Assembly (NCBI GenBank): GCA_001799975.1
Contig: MGUQ01000026.1
Location: 846-11,255, forward strand
Direction of reading: 5' to 3'
Source of the DNA: Elusimicrobia bacterium RIFCSPLOWO2_01_FULL_54_10
GTDB lineage: Bacteria; Elusimicrobiota; Elusimicrobia; 2-02-FULL-39-32
DNA length: 10,410 nucleotides
The translations under genes and the position numbers were made by a program. Under the pieces are notes generated by a model. That model did no database searches and had not been told where the DNA came from. It saw nothing but the letters and a program-made list of their open reading frames with translations. This document shows, in pieces, positions 6,263-10,410 of this stretch; positions within the stretch are counted from its first letter, which is position 1, and the number at the start of each line of letters is the position of its first letter.

Positions 6263-7134
6263 AATTGTTTCGTAGAGGATGACTTTAAAATTCCTAGAAA
6301 TTCAAGAGTTAATGCAGTGCCGAGGAGGATGACCGCGCCGCCAAGGAGCATCTGCAGAGTGATGGGCTCGCCCAAGAAAATCCTTCCCCATAACACCCCA
6401 AACACAGGAATCAGAAATCCCACCGCGATGGCGCGCGTGGCTCCCCAGCGGGCGAGCAGGCGAAAGAACAGGATAAAGGCCAGTGAGGTTGAAAGCAGGC
6501 CCAGCATCACCACCGCATGCCAGGCGCCCGGGCTTGGAGTCGTTGCTGGATAAACAAAGAACAACAACGGTGCCAGTAAAACGGCGGCACTCGCCAATCC
6601 CCAGGCCGTCAACGGAAGCGGCGGGATGCCCTGCAATTTTTCCTTCGTATAAATGGTCGCAATCCCGTAACAAAACGTGGCTGCAAGACCCGCAACAACC
6701 GCCAGAGCGCCCCCTTCCGGTTTAAACGATATGTTCCCCCAGCTTAAAATGAGAACGCCGCCAAAACCTAAAATGATCCCGATGAGCTGAACCGGGGTTA
6801 GCTTATTTTTAAGCCAAACCCAGCCCACGAGTGCCGTGAACAACGGCGCTGTGGAGTTGATGATGGAGGCAAAACCCGCGGTGACGTGGCGCGTGGTGTA
6901 GGCCAGAAGGCAAAAGGGCAGGGCATAATTGAATACCCCCAGGAAAAATATTTTGCGCAGATTGCCGCGGAGGTCCGCAGTGCCCCTCTGAACCAGCACG
7001 AACGGCAAGAGAAATAGTGAAGCGATGAGGACGCGCACGGCGATGAGGGCGATGGGCCCAAATTCCGGCACGGCCTGGCGCATGAAAAGGAAAGACCCTC
7101 CCCAGAGGGCCGCGATCAGGAAAAAATCAATCAT
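6259..7134 (-). CDS. EamA/DMT-superfamily transporter
   Basis: A hydrophobic protein of 291 residues with about ten membrane segments in two repeated halves, the usual EamA layout. Typical family stretches include ALWGGSFLFMRQAVPEFGPI at the N-terminus, LKNKLTPVQLIGIILGFGGVLIL in the first repeat (the positive end loop before TM5), and FLGEPITLQMLLGGAVILLG at the end of the second. It should act in the inner membrane as a drug/metabolite exporter; the substrate cannot be predicted. The ATG at 7134 is chosen because it overlaps the preceding stop as TGATG; a TTG one codon upstream is possible. The last ten codons or so (ILKSSSTKQL) are AT-rich, which suggests that the original C-terminus was altered when the hydrolase gene arrived. 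It has no obvious functional link to the Tol genes it follows. Confidence 0.88.
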   Translation of the reverse strand: MIDFFLIAALWGGSFLFMRQAVPEFGPIALIAVRVLIASLFLLPFVLVQRGTADLRGNLRKIFFLGVFNYALPFCLLAYTTRHVTAGFASIINSTAPLFTALVGWVWLKNKLTPVQLIGIILGFGGVLILSWGNISFKPEGGALAVVAGLAATFCYGIATIYTKEKLQGIPPLPLTAWGLASAAVLLAPLLFFVYPATTPSPGAWHAVVMLGLLSTSLAFILFFRLLARWGATRAIAVGFLIPVFGVLWGRIFLGEPITLQMLLGGAVILLGTALTLEFLGILKSSSTKQL

Positions 7135-7865
7135 CAATGTTTGACTGTGAAGCGGATGTGGACGCGAAGTGTGGGTTCTTTATAATCCTTTGGAAGCGGG
7201 AGAAACGGCGCGCTGGCATCCACGGCGCGCAGGGCCTGGCGGTCAAACAAGTCGTCCCCAGAGCTTTTAATGACGTCCCGAACGATCATGGACCCGTTCC
7301 GGTCGATCAGGAAGGCCACTTGGACATAAATTCTTTTACTGAACCCTCCGGTCACATTCCAGTTTTGGTCCAATTTCTTTTTGAGCGCATGGACATACCA
7401 TTGATACGGAAAATTCCCCGTGCCTCCCGATCCGCTCCACCCGTCTTTCCCAAATCCCACGCCTATCCCTGAGCCGTCACTGCTTCCGGGGATGCCGGCA
7501 GGGATGACAGATGAGGCCTCACTTTTTCCCGCAGATTCTTTGGGAGCTTTCGGGATGGGGATGGGAATGGCCTTAGCCTCAGAGGCAGTTTTTTTCGCCT
7601 TTTTTTTCTTAATTTTTGATTTCAAAAGAATGTCTTCTTTGGGGTCGGCTTTTACTTCCGCCTTGGCAGGAGTTTGCTGAGCAGGCGCCGGCGCCGTGAG
7701 GGTTGCCGTCATGGCGGCTCCGCCCGAGGCCGGTGCCTCCCCATAGAAATCCACCGCATAATAGGTTTTAGTTTCCTCAAAGGAAAATTGCCTAAGCCCC
7801 AGAGCGCCCAGGATGCAGGAATGCAGAAACGAAGAATATAAAACGAACTTTTGAATGCCCCACAT
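7134..7865 (-). CDS. TolA/TonB-like energy transducer
   Basis: 243 residues with a three-part layout. An N-terminal membrane anchor covers about 6-24. A long periplasmic linker is rich in Ala, Pro, Lys and Gly (about 45-150), with a lysine cluster KSKIKKKKAKK at 82-92 and a glycine-rich end. A TonB C-terminal-type domain covers about 152-243 (YVHALKKKLDQNWNV, IYVQVAFLIDRNGSMIVRDVI, LFDRQALRAVDASAPFLPLPKDYKEPTLRVHIRF). In this setting, directly behind tolQ and tolR and near tolB, it most likely plays the TolA role, carrying proton-motive energy from TolQR to the outer membrane. The linker is shorter than enterobacterial TolA. TonB for nutrient uptake is the alternative. It starts 5 bases after tolR. 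Confidence 0.85.
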   Translation of the reverse strand: MWGIQKFVLYSSFLHSCILGALGLRQFSFEETKTYYAVDFYGEAPASGGAAMTATLTAPAPAQQTPAKAEVKADPKEDILLKSKIKKKKAKKTASEAKAIPIPIPKAPKESAGKSEASSVIPAGIPGSSDGSGIGVGFGKDGWSGSGGTGNFPYQWYVHALKKKLDQNWNVTGGFSKRIYVQVAFLIDRNGSMIVRDVIKSSGDDLFDRQALRAVDASAPFLPLPKDYKEPTLRVHIRFTVKH

Positions 7866-7870
7866 GAGCT

Positions 7871-8299
7871 TTAAGGCGCCTGGGGCGCTTTTTGGACCGT
7901 AACCGCCACTCCCAGCTTCTGCGCTCCATTGGCCTTGGCCTGGTCCATGGCCTTGACCACGAACTCGAAAGGCACGGCGGAGTCGGCTTCAATGAGTACG
8001 ACGGCATCGGGTTTTCCCTGCAGGATGTTTTTTAAAACTCCGCCCAAATCATCTCCCAGCACCGCCTGGCCGTTCACATAAAACGTCCGTTGGGCGCTGA
8101 TCTGGACCTTGATGGGGTCGGAATCCGGCGTCGAACTTGAAACGGTTTTGGGCAGGTTGATTTTTATCTGGGTGCTGACCAGGTACGGCGTGAGCACCAT
8201 GAAGATGATCAGGAGGACCAGAGACACGTCGATGAGCGGGATCATGTTGATCTCCGCCATCAAGGGAAACTTGCCTTCGCGGCGGGAACGGACTCTCAT
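7871..8299 (-). CDS. tolR: TolR/ExbD-family proton-channel subunit
   Basis: 142 residues, the usual size. A short basic cytoplasmic tail is followed by EINMIPLIDVSLVLLIIFMV, in which Asp24 is the conserved membrane aspartate needed for proton-driven motion. One membrane helix (about 22-41) leads to a periplasmic domain with the family pattern KINLPKT, YVNGQAV, VVLIEADSAVPFEFVVKAMDQAKANGAQKLGVAV. It would work with TolQ in the inner membrane. A Shine-Dalgarno-like AGATAGGG lies in the tolQ/tolR junction, where the gap is 9 bases. TolR is preferred over ExbD because tolB is in the same string. Confidence 0.93.
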   Translation of the reverse strand: MRVRSRREGKFPLMAEINMIPLIDVSLVLLIIFMVLTPYLVSTQIKINLPKTVSSSTPDSDPIKVQISAQRTFYVNGQAVLGDDLGGVLKNILQGKPDAVVLIEADSAVPFEFVVKAMDQAKANGAQKLGVAVTVQKAPQAP

Positions 8300-8308
8300 G
8301 GATTTGCC

Positions 8309-8917
8309 CTATCTCTTGGAAAACAGTTCGGCGATTTCGTCAGCGCAGATTTCCATGGATTCGGTTAATCGCCGGACTTTGGTGGAAAAGTAGTTGTAGA
8401 ACACCAGGGCGGGGATGGCGACGAGCAACCCCAGGGCCGTGGCCACCAGGGCTTCGGCGATGCCGGAGGCCACCACTTGCGACCCGCCTCCGCCGGAAAC
8501 CGCGATGGATTTGAAAGCTCGGATGATGCCCATCACGGTGCCCAGGAGCCCGATGAAGGGGGCCGCCGCGGCCACCGTGCCCAGAAGAGGCACGAATTTC
8601 TCCATGTCCGCCATCTGCATGCGGATGGTGCGGTCCATGGCCAGGTCCAGAGCCGCGCGGCTGCCGTTGGTGGACAGGGCCTCCCGCACCAGGGTGAGCG
8701 CGGGTTCGCCCAGGGACGCCGCAATCACCGCGCCTTCCTTGCTGTTGGAAAGGACTTTGGGGATCTTCTTCAAGAAATCCTGAACATCGAGGCGCCGCTT
8801 CCTGAAAAAGAACAATCTTTCCAGAATCACGGCCACGGACATCACGGAACAAAGCAGGAGCAGAGAGAGAATGGGCCAGCCCAGCATGAAAATTTCTTTG
8901 ACGGAAAATGTGCTCAT
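8309..8917 (-). CDS. tolQ: TolQ/ExbB-family proton-channel subunit
   Basis: 202 residues with three membrane segments: near the N-terminus (about 12-33) and two close together in the second half (about 107-130 and 148-170). The signature APFIGLLGTVMGIIRAFKSIA and the SGIAEALVATALGLLVAIPALVFYNYF helix identify the MotA/TolQ/ExbB domain. It would assemble as a pentamer around TolR and conduct protons. It lies 12 bases after tolB, with a good Shine-Dalgarno (AAAGAGG) in the gap. Together with tolR and the TolA/TonB-like gene it forms a complete energising module. Confidence 0.94.
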   Translation of the reverse strand: MSTFSVKEIFMLGWPILSLLLLCSVMSVAVILERLFFFRKRRLDVQDFLKKIPKVLSNSKEGAVIAASLGEPALTLVREALSTNGSRAALDLAMDRTIRMQMADMEKFVPLLGTVAAAAPFIGLLGTVMGIIRAFKSIAVSGGGGSQVVASGIAEALVATALGLLVAIPALVFYNYFSTKVRRLTESMEICADEIAELFSKR

Positions 8918-8929
8918 GAAAACCTCTTT

Positions 8930-10186
8930 TTACGGCTCCCAGGCGGGCGTTGAGGAAGACCCGGGGATGTCCGAGAGCTTCCTCTGCACGATGCCGTCCA
9001 GGGAGGCGATGTAGATTTGCTTTTTGCCCTTGCGGGTGGATGAAAAAGCGATGAACCGTCCGTCGGGCGAGAAAACAGGGTTTTCATTCTTGCCGGAATC
9101 GGAGGTGATCCTGATTTTTTTCCCGCTGGACAAGTCCTGAACGATGATGTCGTGCAAGCCGCTGCCGTCGCCGCGGGAATAGGCGATTTTATCGCCGGAA
9201 GGCGACCAGGCGGGAGCGTCGCACCAGCCGCCGTCCGTCAAGCGTTCCAATCCGGAGCCATCTGCGTCCATCATGTAAATCTGGGGGCCTCCGGAGCGGT
9301 CGGACGCGAAGATGATTTTGCGGCCGTCAGCGGAAAAGGACGCGGAGGTATCCGCCGATTTGGAGTGGGTGAGGCGGCGGATGATTTTACCCGCTCGGTC
9401 CAGCAGATAGAGGCTGGTGGCTCCCTGGAACGAAAGCGTGGCCACCACCTGGCTGCCGTCCGGGGAAAACGAGCCTGAGGTATTTAAGCCTTTTCGCCGG
9501 GAAAAAATTGCGGGTTTGCCCGCGGCCAATGAAAACAGCGCCAGGTCCGGGTTGCCGTGCCGGTATGTGGTATAGAGAATTTCTTTTTTGTCCGGTGCCC
9601 AGCGCGGGAGAATGGCCACGCTCTTGTCGTGCGTGAGCCGGCGCAGGTTTTTTCCGTCGTAATCGATCACATAAATTTCCTTGTTTCCGGTGGTGTCGTT
9701 GGCAAAAGCGATGCGGCTGTTCGACACTCCCCGGCTGCCGGTAAAGCGGAATATGAAATCCGCCACGAATTCGTGGGCCGCCTGGCGGGCGTTTCTCAGG
9801 GGAGTCCTGTAAAGTTTCTGGAAGATGGGATTGCCGTCCGGAACTTCAAAAACCGAGGCGGTGAAAGTGACATTTCCGTCGGACTGGCTCACCACGCCTT
9901 TGATGAGGAGGTCCGCTCCCGCCGTTCCCCAGGCGCCGAAATCAATTTTGCCCTCCGTCAGGGCCGGGCCCGCTTCCGCGAGATTGAAAAAACGGGTGAA
10001 GAGGATGTCGTCTTTGGCCGTGTCGTGGATTTCGCGGGAAAGGGCTCCGGTTTCAGGAGTGTCGTCCTTGGTTGAAAATTCAGGAATGGCCACGGCCACT
10101 TTCTCGCCGCGCTGGATCTGGAGGTAAATGTCGGCGCCGCGCAAAGGCGCCGCAATGAACAGAAGCGAGAGGACGGCGAACTTCAT
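8930..10186 (-). CDS. tolB: Tol-Pal system periplasmic protein TolB
   Basis: 418 residues, close to the usual ~430. A signal peptide (MKFAVLSLLFIAAPLRGA) ends around residue 18. The TolB N-terminal domain follows (about 25-150, beginning with KVAVAIPEF). A six-bladed propeller of PD40 repeats covers about 155-418, seen as repeated units such as FSPDGSQVVATLS, FSADGRKIIFASDRSGGPQIY, WSPSGDKIAYSR and FSPDGRFIAFSSTRKGKKQIY. It works in the periplasm, binding Pal and linking to TolA. The ATG at 10186 overlaps the upstream stop as ATGA. Placing tolB before tolQRA is the reverse of the enterobacterial order. Confidence 0.95.
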   Translation of the reverse strand: MKFAVLSLLFIAAPLRGADIYLQIQRGEKVAVAIPEFSTKDDTPETGALSREIHDTAKDDILFTRFFNLAEAGPALTEGKIDFGAWGTAGADLLIKGVVSQSDGNVTFTASVFEVPDGNPIFQKLYRTPLRNARQAAHEFVADFIFRFTGSRGVSNSRIAFANDTTGNKEIYVIDYDGKNLRRLTHDKSVAILPRWAPDKKEILYTTYRHGNPDLALFSLAAGKPAIFSRRKGLNTSGSFSPDGSQVVATLSFQGATSLYLLDRAGKIIRRLTHSKSADTSASFSADGRKIIFASDRSGGPQIYMMDADGSGLERLTDGGWCDAPAWSPSGDKIAYSRGDGSGLHDIIVQDLSSGKKIRITSDSGKNENPVFSPDGRFIAFSSTRKGKKQIYIASLDGIVQRKLSDIPGSSSTPAWEP

Positions 10187-10410
10187 TCTTTGGGTGTTTT
10201 CTTGGGCGGCGAGAGTTCTCTGAGGATTTCCTTCGCGGCTTCGGATTCCGGGGATTTAGGAAACTCTTTGATGAGAGCTTCCAGAGTCAGCTTCTGATCC
10301 TTGGTCTGTCCGCTTCCTTTGAGAGCGTAGGCCCGCTTGAGCAGGGCCTGCGGGCGGAATTCGCGGGAGCCGGCCAGAGCATTGTCAAATTCCACCCGGG
10401 CGGGTTTATA
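10183..10410 (-). CDS. TPR-type protein, possibly YbgF/CpoB-like (C-terminal part, start outside window)
   Basis: The frame is open to the right edge, so only the last ~75 residues are present. They contain one recognisable TPR-like helix pair: FRPQALLKRAYALKGSGQTK, then TLEALIKEFPKSPESEAAKEIL. The -EFPKSPES/A- phrase is typical of the tetratricopeptide tail of YbgF/CpoB and of BamD-like lipoproteins. Its stop overlaps the tolB start (ATGA). From position, a Tol-associated YbgF/CpoB role is plausible, but a general TPR outer-membrane protein cannot be excluded because the N-terminus is missing. Confidence 0.6.
   Translation of the reverse strand, partial: YKPARVEFDNALAGSREFRPQALLKRAYALKGSGQTKDQKLTLEALIKEFPKSPESEAAKEILRELSPPKKTPKE

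Larger units (their letters stand above)
3671..6305. other. AT-rich, probably acquired segment (R-M pair plus hydrolase)
   Basis: Base composition changes sharply immediately after the argS stop and returns to GC-rich inside the 3' end of the EamA transporter gene. Two lines counted by hand gave 23 of 60 G+C (4081-4140) and 21 of 60 (5461-5520), while flanking genes are visibly GC-rich with C/G-ending codons. The segment holds the endonuclease, the methyltransferase and an exported hydrolase. The argS-end copy at about 4996-5043 lies inside it, so it may be two events: the R-M pair bounded by the repeat, and a separate arrival of the hydrolase. No integrase or transposase gene is seen. The right boundary is only approximate. 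Confidence 0.65.

Noticed and set aside
7400..7640. Repeat-like Pro/Ile and Gly/Ser runs in the TolA/TonB-like gene as a DNA repeat element
   Set aside because: They are explained by the low-complexity periplasmic linker that such proteins normally have.

Overview
The window looks like chromosomal DNA of a Gram-negative (double-membrane) bacterium. It carries type IV pilus retraction ATPases, a Tol envelope cluster (TolB, TolQ, TolR and a TolA/TonB-like protein), and housekeeping translation genes. The native genes are GC-rich and packed into two convergent, tightly overlapping gene strings. The gene style would fit a little-cultured lineage such as Omnitrophota or Elusimicrobiota, but that is a weak impression and the sequence does not prove it.

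Left part (1-3670, + strand): the 3' part of a pilT gene, a second complete PilT/PilU-type ATPase, the ribosomal silencing factor rsfS and the arginyl-tRNA synthetase argS. The last three genes are joined by 4-base stop/start overlaps (TTGA, then ATGA), so the string reads as one translationally coupled operon mixing twitching motility and translation.

Middle part (about 3671-6305): an AT-rich segment (35-38% GC in lines counted by hand) in a GC-rich background. It begins directly after the argS stop. It holds a two-gene restriction-modification system on the + strand: a BglII/BstYI-like endonuclease, which starts almost at its predicted transcription start, and an MT-A70-type adenine methyltransferase with a strong Shine-Dalgarno. 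Next, on the - strand, is an AT-rich gene for an exported alpha/beta hydrolase. Right behind the methyltransferase stop lies a divergent partial copy of the last codons of argS. Its differences are mostly synonymous, and one pair of changes preserves a hairpin. This suggests that the restriction-modification pair was inserted at the 3' end of argS and left a displaced argS tail as a scar or attachment-site half. It is the most informative structure in the window.

Right part (6259-10410, - strand): in transcription order, the C-terminus of a TPR/YbgF-like protein, tolB, tolQ, tolR, a tolA/tonB-like gene and an EamA-family transporter, with the AT-rich hydrolase attached to the end of the transporter by a GTGA overlap. 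The Tol proteins would form the proton-driven system that links inner and outer membranes. The gene order differs from the enterobacterial tolQRAB-pal-ybgF order, and no pal is visible in the window. No tRNA, rRNA, CRISPR array, transposase or integrase gene was found.
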